Of a stretch of DNA of 64,000 bases, positions 24,545 to 39,500 are shown piece by piece (within the stretch, counting starts at the first letter, position 1; every line of letters begins with the position of its first letter). The position numbers and the translations under genes were made by a program. The DNA lies in NCBI GenBank assembly GCA_034769895.1, contig CM068371.1, forward strand, positions 405,029,969 to 405,093,968, written 5' to 3'. The stretch is from Magicicada septendecula (taxonomy: Eukaryota; Arthropoda; Insecta; Hemiptera; Cicadidae). The notes beneath the pieces were generated by a model. The model worked only from the letters and a program-made list of their open reading frames with translations, ran no database searches and was not told the origin of the DNA.

Positions 24545-24740
24545 AGGACGCGCCAACATCGAAGATAAAGTTAAACACCATCGAAGAGAAAAAACAAATG
24601 CTGAAGTCTTACAAGAAGCAACAGAGAACAGAAAACTTGCCTAAGTAATGGAAAAAAAGAATACAAAATTTAAAAGTTTGTGTAAAAACATATTGAATAT
24701 TCTGGAAAATTTTCAAATAAAATCGTTGGCAAGCATAATA
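24545..24740 (+). CDS. Terminal exon of the same unidentified gene, with stop and poly(A) signal
   Basis: After the acceptor the frame reads EDAPTSKIKLNTIEEKK, QMLKSYKKQQRTENLPK and TAA at 24646-24648. The C-terminus is strongly basic and helix-prone (many Lys, Glu, Gln). An AATAAA at 24716-24721 lies 68 nt after the stop, as expected of a last exon. With the previous exon this gives the last 57 residues of a protein whose family I cannot name. Confidence 0.55.
24716..24721 (+). terminator. Polyadenylation signal AATAAA
   Basis: Canonical hexamer downstream of the TAA of the terminal exon. Confidence 0.5.
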
Positions 24741-25179
24741 AGACGTTACCCGGGTAGGAAAAATTTGGACGATTGCGTAGATGACGACGAAAGGTGGAAG
24801 AACTTATGAGAATGGCGGACGACAGTTCTCGGTTACGACTCGGCCTGCCTTTAGATGTAGAAGCAAATTTCAGTGTTTAACGTTGAGGAATTCCATTTTT
24901 CCAAGAACCGTTTCCGTACAATCGAACGTTAACATATATTTATTTATTTTTTTTTTTAAACTTAATTCACCGAAAGCGAAAATTGTTTGGTGACTAATGT
25001 ACCATGAAAACCAGAAGGAACGTACTGATTTTACCGATCAGTTCTTAAACAGTGGCTTTTACACCACCATATAAACACAAATCTGCCACAGTCTGCAGTT
25101 AAACTGCTGACAGAAGCAATTGTTGCTAACAAAAAAACCTGACTGAGAAATCATAAATAATAAGTTCGAAATAAAAATG
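24741..25179. other. No gene recognised
   Basis: A 70-codon ORF (24781-24993) has no recognisable motif. Confidence 0.4.
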
Positions 25180-25570
25180 TCATCAACATCATCACCTACT
25201 GCAAGCATTATCCGTATCCAATGCCCGTTCCGGCCTTACACGCTCCTGTTGGTTGTCCTGTTCCATCCTGCTTGTTCTCAAACTACGCCGTCCTCTTGCA
25301 ACGTAATGCAGTACCCGCCTCGCTATGTTAGTTGATAGTTGTCGCTGTAGGTCGGCTATCCATTTCTGTTTATATGTTTCTTTTATTTTGCTACAAATAT
25401 TAAATAAATTCAATTCAGCTCTGATATCTACATTCTTCTCCTTCTGGTAGAGAAGCTTTTACCCCAGCGACAGCTCAAAGAAGTCTCATTTACGTTGTCT
25501 GTGTACGCTGGTAAGACTTTCTAGTTGAAATCCACATTTTATAACCACAGAGTAGCAGGTACTACCTCCA
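25180..25570 (-). pseudogene. LINE family A, short 3' fragment
   Basis: Minus-strand reading: MKVFKMEVVPATL-like block, LRAVAGVKASLPEGEE, FNICSKIKETYKQKWIADLQRQ, then RRVLHYVARGRRSL, the C-terminal block (ALxYxPRGRRSVGRP in better copies). A CCGGAACGGGCATTGG-like 3' block and an ATG repeat (25180-25195) follow. Several frameshifts and stops. Confidence 0.75.
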
Positions 25571-25854
25571 TTTTAGAAAACTTGCATAGCATAAAACTGT
25601 AAACTGAATACGTTAAAGCAAAAACTAGTATTATACGACATTAATAAATTTACAACACGCATTCAAGAATAACTGAGAAAGTAAAACTGTATTCTTGCAA
25701 GACAGTATCATAAAAAAAAGTTTATGATAATATTCTCCTTTTCGTACCACTGAAACGGACTTATAAGAAGCAGGATAATGCGTCAGATTGAGCTGTACGA
25801 CATACAAGCAGACGGTACCCAGCATAACGCTTAAACCGTCTATTTTATTCTAGA

Positions 25855-26289
25855 TGTTATCCTAGATATCTATCATATCGCAACGACGGTCTCCTTGATC
25901 GTCGTATGGTACAGTGGAAAACAACATACAAGACACTAATGAAATCACTCATAACCAGTTTTAATTATCACAATTAACAGTTTGCAATCATCAAGTTATT
26001 TAACAAGATTATACTCGTACAATAGTTCAAGTTCACACGAATAATAATGTCAACTATAAAGCATTCCGAATTATAATCACTTTTCACTAATAAATAGCAC
26101 AAGTGTTCCAGAACACTCCATAATACGCGTCAACACTACTAGAAAACACTAGAGCGTAATTGCTTGCCGCCTTGAACACAGTGCGCGCGGACCGGTGAAG
26201 TCTGGAACAGCCTTGATCTCAAAGTAGCACTGATATGTACATACTGTATGTGCGCACACACACGTAGAACGTTCTGTGGAGGCGTAACA
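25855..26289 (-). repeat. Solo LTR of a gypsy element related to the 1.8 kb LTR
   Basis: CGACGGTCTCCTTGATCGTC...GGTACAGTGGAAAACAA matches the start of the LTRs at 1828 and 42430. The right end is GGCGTAACA (26289). The left end is uncertain: TGTTA at 25855 or about 25880, because about 20 bp are extra here. No PBS or internal region adjoins, so it is a solo LTR. Orientation follows the 1.8 kb LTR. Confidence 0.75.
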
Positions 26290-26689
26290 ATACGTACAGG
26301 CGGAGCCGACCTAGAGCCTTACAATTCTGTCTTGACTTTTCAGTGCTCCCGGGAATAGAACCCTGGATTTTCAGATTAGCAGTAAGAGCCGTATTACATC
26401 ACTGCCACATTTCTAATTCCCTTTGACCACCCTAATACTCGCTATGTTTTTATTGGTTTTTCTTCCTTTCCTCATATGTTTTCAAAGTGGTCTGTGAACG
26501 TAAAAAGAATAAAAATAGTAATCATGAGAGAACCTGAATCTTAATGTAATCTTAGTTTCATATTCTCAATAACTGCCCGTAAAATAATCAAGGCTTTCTT
26601 GTGTTATAAACAACACAGTTACAGACCTCCTACAGTTACAGCAGGAATCATCAGCAGGAATATTTTAATCATTAGTTTAAAATATAACA
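26290..26689. other. No gene recognised
   Basis: Nothing supportable. Confidence 0.4.
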
Positions 26690-26930
26690 TAGGTAAAAAC
26701 AGGACACAAAAATATAATTACCTGAAAGAAAAATAACAAATAGTAAAGTGACAGCAGTGACGTTTCCGCGGTAAGACAAAGAGCTGCAGACAGTGCTATG
26801 AATAGTTGTATCAAAGCAGTCTGCTTTCGCCAACACTTCCTTTGTAAGCTGTCATTTATTTCCTTTCACAACTATTCTGCACTTTCTCTTACAACGCGCC
26901 ATTTCCTTGAAAGACATACACTGTTAAAAT
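26690..26930 (+). repeat. Dispersed repeat 3, copy A
   Basis: GACAAAGAGCTGCAGACA, ATGAATAGTTGTAT, CACTTCCTTTGTAAG and CTGCACTTTCTCTTA blocks recur in the same order at 44890-45060. Class unknown. Confidence 0.7.
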
Positions 26931-27449
26931 CAAAACGCTACGAGTTATAAAACAATTTTTCTTTCATTTGACCTACAAAGGCTATGTGGCTTCTGTTCAT
27001 AAGACATATAATAACATATGACGACGGAGTGTGATTGTGCTTTAGGGCAACCGATGACAGCTTGCGAGCAATATTTACTTCAGTTGCCAATGTGCGGCAG
27101 TAGCTCATACAAGGGCGGGCATGTTTTGACCTTTTCCGACACGGTTAAATATACGTAATGAGTTGGTTTGATATTTGGACATAGATCCCCATGCGAAACT
27201 GCTTCGTAGATAAATCAAATTGTAGTTCGCCGAACGCCACAAACTGCAGTTTGTTGACACTATTTTAGTCAGTATCACTCACAATGTTTTCTTTGAGTGA
27301 AAATACATTCTTCTCATCGCATACGATTTCTAATTTAGGCTTACCTGATTACCGCAAATTACCTGACATTAGTACAAGTACAGCGTCTTACCTATCGTAA
27401 AGTACTGCAGCCATTATGGTCCTAATTTATCTAGTAATTAATACTTACT
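26931..27449. other. No gene recognised
   Basis: Nothing supportable. Confidence 0.4.
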
Positions 27450-27800
27450 CTCCAGGCTTCCCGTATAATCCGTTTCTTCTTTCACGTCCTACAACCGTCT
27501 TTTTCTTAGTCTTCCTTTCTTTCTTTCTCAATCCATTCTTCGGAGAAAGAAATTCTTGATCGGCCTGTTATCTGACATTCTTTTGGCGTGGCACAATCGT
27601 GAGTCTTTAGACTTAATGAAACGTACTACGTCTTCATTGTTTTTATAAATTGCGCTATTTTCCGTAGTATTTCTATTTCTCCACCGATCACCCGCGCTGA
27701 CTGGTCCCATTATTCTTCTTATTACTTTTCTTTTCAAGACCGTCAACAGGTTCCCTTCGGCTACAGTCCAGGTCCAAGTTTCTGCCCCACGCTTCCACTC
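27450..27800 (-). pseudogene. LINE C-terminal fragment (family C)
   Basis: AETWTWTVAEGNLLTVLKRK and VIRRIMGPVSAGDRWRNR, then IYKNNEDVVRFIKSK, HAKRMSDNRP and RKKGRLRKRRL. These are the ordered post-RT blocks of a LINE (LYGxETW, RxILGPxx, WxGHVxRM, RRGRPRxRW in better copies). A short TTTC repeat overlaps the end. Confidence 0.75.
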
Positions 27801-27839
27801 GTCTTACTAGTGTCTTATATCTTCTTCTTCTGATAGTTC

Positions 27840-28205
27840 CTATCCGTTCCGGATGTTGGATATCATACAGGCTGTTTTAACTTTCTGCACTGCTGTACGG
27901 AATAAGTCACTTGTATTCATGCCAAACCAGGTCTTTAAATTGCTCAGCCATGAAATTCTCGGTCGCCCAACTCCTCTCTTTCCAAATACTTTTCCCTGTA
28001 GTATAGACTGCAATAAGTAAAATCTCTGTTAATTTCTCATGAGATGTCCCAGGTACTGAAGCTTTCTTATCTTCACTGTGTTAATAACTTCCCTATCTTT
28101 CTTCATCTTTCTAAGAACTTCAACATTGTTTATATGTGATGTCCATGAAATGCTCAGTATTCTAGTATTCTGTGGTAAAGCCACATTTCGAAAGAGTGTC
28201 TTATA
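27840..28205 (-). pseudogene. LINE C-terminal fragment (family D), well preserved
   Basis: FEMWLYHRIL, a small frameshift, then SISWTSHINNVEVLRKMKK, REVINTVKIRKLQYLGHLMR, a stop, LLQSILQGKVFGKRGVGRPR, ISWLSNLKTWFGMNTSDLF and KVKTACMISNIRNG. This is a characteristic LINE C-terminus with a single in-frame stop and one frameshift over about 115 codons, better kept than its neighbour at 27.5 kb. Confidence 0.85.
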
Positions 28206-29752
28206 TAGTCTCCGTTTATTACCGAAATATACTTTCAGATTTCATAAGGTTGATACTGGCTTAATATACTTTATTTCCTACCGCCAGTCTATTGTGTATT
28301 TCTAGTACATTTTGCTCTTAGAATTCACCGTTGATCCTTGAATTCTCTCACCCTTTTAATCCTAGTTCTAGCAATTGTTACACCGTAATAAACTACCAGT
28401 AGTTCGAGAGAGTTTGACCTACTACTTTCATCGTTAAAAAGGCGTGAGTTATTGTGTAGGTTTATTGAGTACGTTCATAATCACCAAAGATACATGTCTT
28501 AACAATAGTAACACGAGAATACGAATAAAATCGAAATACAAATCGGCTCATGACATAAAGCCTAATGAATTATCTATGTTATGATTCATTAATAAACTGT
28601 TTGCACTGTTTATCATTAATAAACTCTCTGAGTCATTTAAATACCACATTAAGGTCAAATTTCAACTAGATTTATTTTTTATTTAATATATAACACTTCA
28701 TTGTGACAGACCTGTTTACAAGGATTATGGCTTACTTACGCTGTTTCATATTTACGTACGCGTTGGCTGCATAATTATGTATTACACAGGTTAGTACAGT
28801 ATATTCGACACAATCCGGTGTCGCCATCAGAAAAAAATGAAAACGTTCACATTTTACACATACACAACAGGAAAACAACTCCTTTCGCCATATCTAAAAC
28901 ACAATTAATTCAGACAAAAAAATAAGGCACAAAATAAATTCAAGCGATGTTGTAAGACCTGAAGGAAGTCTGGAAACCACCCGAAATGAAACGATTATTA
29001 GCGTAAAAAAATATAGCAAACAGGATCGTCGTTCCATTCGTTGTTTGAAGGGCACAGGACAGACCAGCCATACGCTCGTACAATCGTGTTACCTTATGGT
29101 GGCCGCTTCATAGCTGCGCGATAAGTAAGAGTAGTGGGGAAAGCAACGTGCTCAGTCCTAAACTCTCCATTTCAGAAACGTCGTTTTTCTACTACAGAGG
29201 TTTTTGGTAACCCCGGAATTAGTTTTCATTTACCCATTTCTCGAAACCTCTACTGCTCATATCCTTATGAAAATCACCTGTTTCTGTCCCTATTTAAAAA
29301 AAAGTAATCCACCATCCGCGTGAACTATTATGAATCTGGTCCTTTTATTTAATGCCGCATTCGCTCCTCCACCACTTTCGTCGTACACGACTTTATTTTA
29401 CTGTATTTGACGTGTACGTCTATTTGTGTATACGATTTCTTAAAATTATAAGCTGTTCGTAAAATCATCAGTATTAGATTTGTCTTCCATTCTTTTTTAT
29501 TTCTTTACGTGCTGCTGTAAAATACAGTGACTGTCCATTTTTTATTGTTACCCCCACACCTCTTTTGTTCTTTCAGAAACTCATGACGCTGATGATGTTT
29601 GTTTTTGAACCTGTTTTAGTGGAATACTTGTTCCATCTTTTTTCACCTTTCATAAATTTACACATATTAAAAATCACTTCCAGAGCACAATCTTTTAGCG
29701 AACTTTGACTTAATAAGAAACATTTTTCTTGACTATTCAATTAAATAAAATT
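28206..29752. other. No gene recognised
   Basis: AT-rich; no supportable coding block. Confidence 0.45.
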
Positions 29753-29812
29753 ATACTGTAAACAGCAACAATATACTGTAAACAGCAACAATATACTGTA
29801 AACAGCAACAAT
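29753..29812. repeat. Three tandem copies of a 20-bp unit
   Basis: ATACTGTAAACAGCAACAAT three times, directly before the 33-bp array. Confidence 0.95.
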
Positions 29813-29844
29813 ATATTAAGCAAAAAAATATTAGTTTAACAAAA

Positions 29845-30438
29845 TACAATATCAGAAAACACACCGACAGACAATAATACAATATCAGAAAACACACCGA
29901 CAGACAATAATACAATATCAGAAAACACACCGACAGACAATAATACAATATCAGAAAACACACCGACAGACAATAATACAATATCAGAAAACACACCGAC
30001 AGACAATAATACAATATCAGAAAACACACCGACAGACAATAATACAATATCAGAAAACACACCGACAGACAATAATACAATATCAGAAAACACACCGACA
30101 GACAATAATACAATATCAGAAAACACACCGACAGACAATAATACAATATCAGAAAACACACCGACAGACAATAATACAATATCAGAAAACACACCGACAG
30201 ACAATAATACAATATCAGAAAACACACCGACAGACAATAATACAATATCAGAAAACACACCGACAGACAATAATACAATATCAGAAAACACACCGACAGA
30301 CAATAATACAATATCAGAAAACACACCGACAGACAATAATACAATATCAGAAAACACACCGACAGACAATAATACAATATCAGAAAACACACCGACAGAC
30401 AATAATACAATATCAGAAAACACACCGACAGACAATAA
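29845..30438. repeat. Perfect tandem array, 18 copies of a 33-bp unit
   Basis: The unit begins TACAATATCAGAAAACACAC and ends CGACAGACAATAA. All 18 copies look identical. Because 33 is divisible by 3, two minus frames stay open for over 200 codons (11-residue repeats such as CFLILYYCLSV); that is a by-product of the array, not evidence for a protein. Confidence 0.97.
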
Positions 30439-30509
30439 TAAGTGCACTTTGATTATAAAAATGTGATTTAATAACAATACAGACTAACAATTAAATCAAA
30501 TACAAGCGC

Positions 30510-30640
30510 ATACATTTCACGGTGAATGTTTTTGGAAACGCATCAACACTTACACACTCAATGACAAAAAACAGGGCACTGCGCATGTTACGTTCACCAT
30601 GGTTGCCGGCCACCATAAAATGACAAGGGAGTATAGGCCT
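30510..30640 (-). repeat. Dispersed repeat 1, copy B (inverted)
   Basis: Reverse-complement relative of 11070-11200, sharing AAACGCATCAACACTTAC, TGACAAAAAACAGGGC and GGTTGCCGGCCACCAT. Confidence 0.7.
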
Positions 30641-30685
30641 AAAACGCACTATTCCAACTCAAATTTCTGTCACAATGTACTACAT

Positions 30686-34304
<3,619 letters not shown>

Positions 34305-34425
34305 ATGAAAGAACTTTTATATGCTACCAAACCACTTAAATGTAATTGGGCTTGTCACGCCACAAGAATTAAGTGTGAAAGATGGAAGAACAAGCTAGCG
34401 CAAGAAAATAAAAGCTGGTATTTAA
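34305..34425 (+). pseudogene. Possible LINE C-terminal scrap
   Basis: LKCNWACHATRIKCERWKNK fits the LINE block KWxWAGHVARMxDxRW in spacing. The neighbouring sequence is too decayed to extend it. Confidence 0.4.
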
Positions 34426-34949
34426 TGGCGTGATGAGCCTAGTTGAACATACTATGTTCGCAAATTATTCTGTTTGCTTTGTAACCTATGTTTCAAATTA
34501 TAATCATACTTGTTGTCAATTACGACTATCGTTAACATTTGAATTTTTGTATTTTCCACATGTGTAACTACCAAAGGCCGATACTATTATTAACGGTAAG
34601 CTCCCTAGTAACCTGCAGAACTCGCTCACTATTTTCAACGAAGTACATTTGAATCGGCTACATAAGAAACAAACTAAGTCCATTTTTCGGCCATTTTGAT
34701 TTTTTGTTATTTTCTTTTATTATATCGAAGGACGCGTCATTTGTTAAAGAAACGACTTAAGTCCCACATATATACTATGTAAATAATCAAAAGTACACGT
34801 GTATTTAAGAAACAAACCATGTTCTGAACATGGGTTGTTTCTTGAATGTATGTGAATCAGCTGATTTTATACACGACTGAATTATTGAATGGTTTAAAAT
34901 TTCCATTTGTCAATTTACATTTCCTGTAAAACTTCCATTGTCAAACAGA

Positions 34950-35345
34950 GACCCATATTTAGCCTTGGATTGAAGGAGTTAAAACACTTCACTACATATC
35001 ACAGCCCACAATTGACAAGTCCTCCAAAATACTACACACAAGGCATAAAAACTGAGTACGTCTTTAAATCGTTTATACTTGACACACATTGACTCTAAGA
35101 CCATAAAATACTATTACAAAGACCATTTTAATTATCCACTTAGAAGACCACAGATTGATACATGTGGGACATGTGAGAAACTAATTATAAAGATGCGAAA
35201 TCCTTCATTAAATGACACCGGACAGCGAGTTACAGAGGCTGAATTAATTATACATAAAAAGCCTGCTAAAAAAATGTATTCAACAATTAAAATTATCCAA
35301 GAAAAAAGCAAATATGACTGTTCTAGTTATTTCATTAGATTATAT
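34950..35345 (+). pseudogene. Fragment of an unnamed transposon-type protein with a DTCxxCEKL motif
   Basis: The frame at 35079 onward reads YYYKDHFNYPLRRPQIDTC, GTCEKLIIKMRNPSLNDTG and ELIIHKKPAKKMYSTIKI. I recall insect multi-copy proteins with the same layout (Phe/Tyr-rich lead, DTCxxCDxL, then a helix that loads on Lys/Arg), usually annotated as uncharacterised and probably transposon-derived. The lead part (TSPPKYYTQGIKTEYVFK) is in another frame; a one-base shift near 35090 joins them. Family name not known to me. Confidence 0.55.
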
Positions 35346-36019
35346 GGCAAATTTTCTCTTTCAGTTATTCCAGTGCAATTATAATTTTGTCATTACTTGA
35401 ACGTAAGTGCGTCTTGAAGAAAGTACAAATTTTATCAAATTTAAATTCACGAGGACGGTGAATGTATTTATCAGATTTAATGAGTACACTTTATAAACTA
35501 CTCTCATATTTTTAAACAAAGCAAACGTCTTAAACGATAAATAAAATTTAGTGGTTAAGTCTAACTTATGCTAAACTTGTGTTGCTACCACTAATACGCA
35601 CTTACACTTCCATGAACGCTTTCAAGCCTCCCGGCTCATCTTCAGATGGAAGTGTGAGTGTTAGTGGTAGCAACACAAGTGTAGCATTAAAAGCAAACGT
35701 CTATTTCATCTTAGAACCTTTCAGATTTTCTGTCATCTGATTCTAGCTTTACAAGTTGCAATAATTTTATTATTGCCACTGGAATTAAAGAAAAATATTC
35801 TGATACAAAAACATTTTATTTTACAAAAATAGGATTCTTGTGTTTCAAAACATTACTTAGTAGGCCTACATAATACCACAAAACGTAATATAAAGATTTC
35901 TAGCATTTGCAAGACTCAGTGTCAGAGATTTCTAGCATCTCAATGTCATTACTATATTTAAAAAATAGTATTATGAAGTTCAAGTAATTTTAATTTAGTT
36001 TTCTTTCATTTGAATCTTT
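35346..36019. other. No gene; contains a long hairpin
   Basis: Apart from the inverted repeat at 35571-35684, nothing is supportable. Confidence 0.4.
35571..35684. repeat. Imperfect inverted repeat, arms about 40 bp, 32-bp spacer
   Basis: Left arm 35571-35613 (CTAAACTTGTGTTGCTACCA... CACTTCCAT) and right arm 35646-35684 (ATGGAAGTG...TGGTAGCAACACAAGTGTAG) are reverse complements with a few differences. The spacer holds GCCTCCCGGCTC, itself a small hairpin. Confidence 0.85.
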
Positions 36020-36545
36020 CATGATCTTACTACTATACTGTGAGATGCAAAAGTGTTAATTATTACACTAATATCAATCGAGCTAACAATTTCATTTTCC
36101 ACACTTGGTAGGCCAAGTATACTCAGCCTTCCTTGAGACATTGTGCTACGCAGACAATTCTTAATCAATTTGGGACTTGGAGAATATTCACTCGATTGAA
36201 GACACAGCCATCGGCAATTTTAGGAACAACGAATAACCAGTGCATCTAGAATACTGCAATCCACTGAGAAGTTTTCAATTTAAAAAAAGATCAGCCATCT
36301 GTTTTATTGAATTCTTTTTCTTAATGTCTTCTCTTAGAGATCTTCTGTATCTTGACATTTCAGTGGCAAAATCTGGAGTTAGATCGTCATTATATTTACA
36401 GTTTACTTTCCTGTTGGTTTAACTATTCGTCTGAAGCTGACGAAAGGATCTCGGGAGTGAAGACTGTAAAAGTATTGTTTTCGATGTTAAATACATTAGG
36501 GAAAATTTGGTTCAATGATTCATACCCACTCTCTAAAAATTAAGA
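36020..36545 (-). pseudogene. hAT transposase C-terminal region (TTF/ZMYM-like subgroup)
   Basis: Minus-strand reading: DDLTPDFATEMSRYRRSL, LKLPMAVSSIE, (stop) IFSK, then after a frameshift PKLIKNCLRSTMSQGRLSIL and VENEIVSSIDISVIINTFAS. The hAT dimerisation block (SAERSFSKLKLIKNYLRSTMSQ in good copies) is unmistakable. Two stops and at least one shift make it a pseudogene. The zinc finger and DDE-type catalytic parts are absent. A run of C (36557-36569) borders it on the right. Confidence 0.85.
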
Positions 36546-36569
36546 GAAACGTTTGCGCCCCCCCCCCCC

Positions 36570-39500
36570 AGTCCGGAGGTCCGACTGTTACACCGTTGTT
36601 GCGGCAGCAGTCACTGGTTGATTAAAACGTTGCTCTAACTTGTAAAAATGAAGAAAAATTTATAACATGTTTATTATGAAGAAGATAATTGTGTTAAAGA
36701 CATAATTTGTAAAGAAATGTGCAGCAAAGCATATAGAACATTAATAAAATTTAAAACTCTTTAAAATTTGTACTTCACCTTTAGTAAGAATGACAACATT
36801 GAAAAGATAGAAAAGAAGAGAAGTATAGGGAGAGGAAACACGCGGGTGAGAAAAGCGCGACAGCTCCCATAAGAGATAATGCTGAAAATAAAACCTGGGA
36901 CGGCTTATAGTTCGAAGCACAGCGCGAACTAAAATTTGCTTTTTAAAAAAGTGGAATGATAGTAATTTTGTCCTTGTGTCATTTATTACGAACAAGAATC
37001 GCCGATCGCAGTATACACGAGGAAGTCGAAATTTTAAGTACTCACAGTATTCAAACACTAAACAACGTAAAAATATATTTGTATACGTATATTCAAATTC
37101 ATAGTGTGGAGACATAAAACTGCTGATTAACAATGGCAGCTTGCACTGAGAGCAATTTTATAGTACATGTAGAAGTTCTCTTCCTAAGAAAGCGTTCTTC
37201 GTACAGCATTATAAAGGGCTGTCTATTGAAAGTTATAGGAACTGACGTTTCCTGAGAGGTCTTCGAAACTAACACTTGAAAACTCTGAAGTGGCTTGCCT
37301 AAGTTTCCCAATTTACACAGTGACTTTACAGAACTTGCTGTGTAAAGTTACTCAAGTTGATATGCTTGCGAGCCGAATCAATACCTCAAAAGAAGGGATG
37401 TTTGTGTACAATTTACACCAAACAAAAACAAACTAACCAGACGAAACTAGAAATGTACTTTTAGTACACTGTTACAACAAAGTACACGCCTTCACACTTC
37501 AATAGCGTTTAAAACATTCATCCGATTTCTAATTCGGCAAAAAATTCACTACTGAACGAGAATATTTTAATAGTTTTATTAAACACAGAACATCGTGTCG
37601 TTACGAAAGTGTACGAGTTAGTACACTTACTGTACGAGATGATTACACTTACTGTCGAGAGAAACGTCCAAATGTTTCAGTGTCCTACACAGTGGGCCAC
37701 CAGACGTTACTATTTATGGGCGCAATCCCTTTTTTAAATCTTGTCCCGACTATTTCTCAGTCAATAAAGCCAACTTTGATGGCATGTATACTGATTTTAT
37801 AAACTATTCTGTGATAAAAAGGATGTTCTAAATATTCGTTAATCAGAAAAGTAGCCTACTAGTAACAACAGACGAAGTGTAGTACTCTAACAAGTAATTT
37901 TTTTTTTTTGTATAATTGTACATTAATTTTTACTTTGGTTGACTTGTGTTCTTATTTCATGACGCTGTACAGTTCCGATTTCACGACATAGAAATATGCC
38001 AAAAATGTCACCTTATGAAAGATGTCAGCGTGCAATCGTACTAAGATTTGAATTGACGAAGAACATCTAATTATTCTTTTATCACTTACGATAATGCTGA
38101 AAAAATTATATTTTGATACTTTCAAAAATGCAGGCCTATGTTCTCAACATAGAATGTATTTAAGTTGTTAACATTAGCATCATCAACACCGTCATCCCTC
38201 TGTGGCCTCTAGCCGTGATACAACTGCCATAAAGAAGACAGTCTGCTGCACTTACGACCGGTACGGTAGGGAAGGACGTTGAGGTGAGTGTAATCATGTT
38301 CATTATTCAAATCGTTACCGTCGCCAGTCAAAGTAACTGTTAGCAGTTGCAATTAGCTTTTTCTTTCGCACCAACTAGGTTACGCAACATAACCTATTCT
38401 GGCGACAGAGAATGGCAACGACACGACGGGACGGCTATATTGAAGATGTTGAGCTGCGGTTAATGAATGGTAATTGTGACAACGCCTAGTCTACGTGGAC
38501 TAAAAACGATATAAAGTCATTTTACTGAAGGGACAATCCGATTGGGCACAGAAACAGTGTTGGGACAGTGCTGTCATCCTTGTAACCGTGGTAGTATTAG
38601 ATTCGCGACTGTTACGGGCAGACTGTAATTGTTCCACGTCTCGGTCAAACTCCTGTATTGCTCCAGGGTTCCTATCAGGTTGGACTGATTTGACGTTGAA
38701 CTGAACCCACAGCACAAAACGACCAATGAATGCCGTGTAAAGCGTATGTAGAGCAACTGAGAAGTAATTCTGTCGACAATACTGGTATTTGTTTGTTACC
38801 AGCAGACGTAGCTCACGTAGCTTGTAAAAACGGCATACATACTGTGATGTGCGTTTAAATAATATACTGGCAACGAGTTCTGAAAATGAATGGAATCGCA
38901 TTTATTCTCAATAATGCTCTCGTAATATAGTCTATGTAATAAGATAACGTGAGTTACAAGTCTATGTGCTTTGTGCAAGAAAACGTATTAAACGTAATAC
39001 GAGAAAAATGCCTTATTTCGCGACTAACAATAACACGTTCCTTATTAGTGTAAAGGATATTATAATTTCAATCTATACTGCCCTCTGAGGTTCAGATATG
39101 TGTATGTACACCTTTTCTTTCTTAAATAAGTTCAACTCTCAAAGCTTTATTAGGATTTCAGTACAATAAGCTCAGCTGCGTGTGTTTCGCTTTCGAAAGT
39201 TAACTTCAACTGAAGACAGCTCTTAGTAATTTTGTAAGTGCCCTAGGGAAATAAACTACAACGGAATGAAACCGAACGATAAGTACGTAAAAGACGAGGG
39301 TCTTTGTAAGTACAAGCTGTGTGTGGGGGGGGGGGGAAGATACTGTGTTCGTAACGTTTCTTAATATAGCCTATAACCTAAATGGATTCAAATACATTTT
39401 ACACTAATGCACGATTATACACATTGTTAACGTGAATGAAGCCGACTGGTTCACTCTGTCATTGTCTGTTCATATGTAAACCCTGGTAAGGTCAACAGAG

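Noticed and set aside
29845..30438. CRISPR-like array
   Set aside because: There are no spacers; units abut directly, and the genome is eukaryotic.
29751..30477. Minus-strand ORFs of 224 and 213 codons with an 11-residue repeat
   Set aside because: Both arise only because the 33-bp tandem unit has a length divisible by three and happens to lack stops in two frames. There is no start context or flanking coding sequence.
35613..35645. Second hammerhead candidate in the 35.6 kb hairpin (CTGAAGATGA, GCC/GGC stem, GAAA)
   Set aside because: The invariant CUGAUGA core is broken by two extra bases and the outer pairing is provided by the long arms instead.
36741..37133. 130-codon minus ORF
   Set aside because: No recognisable domain and composition like the background.
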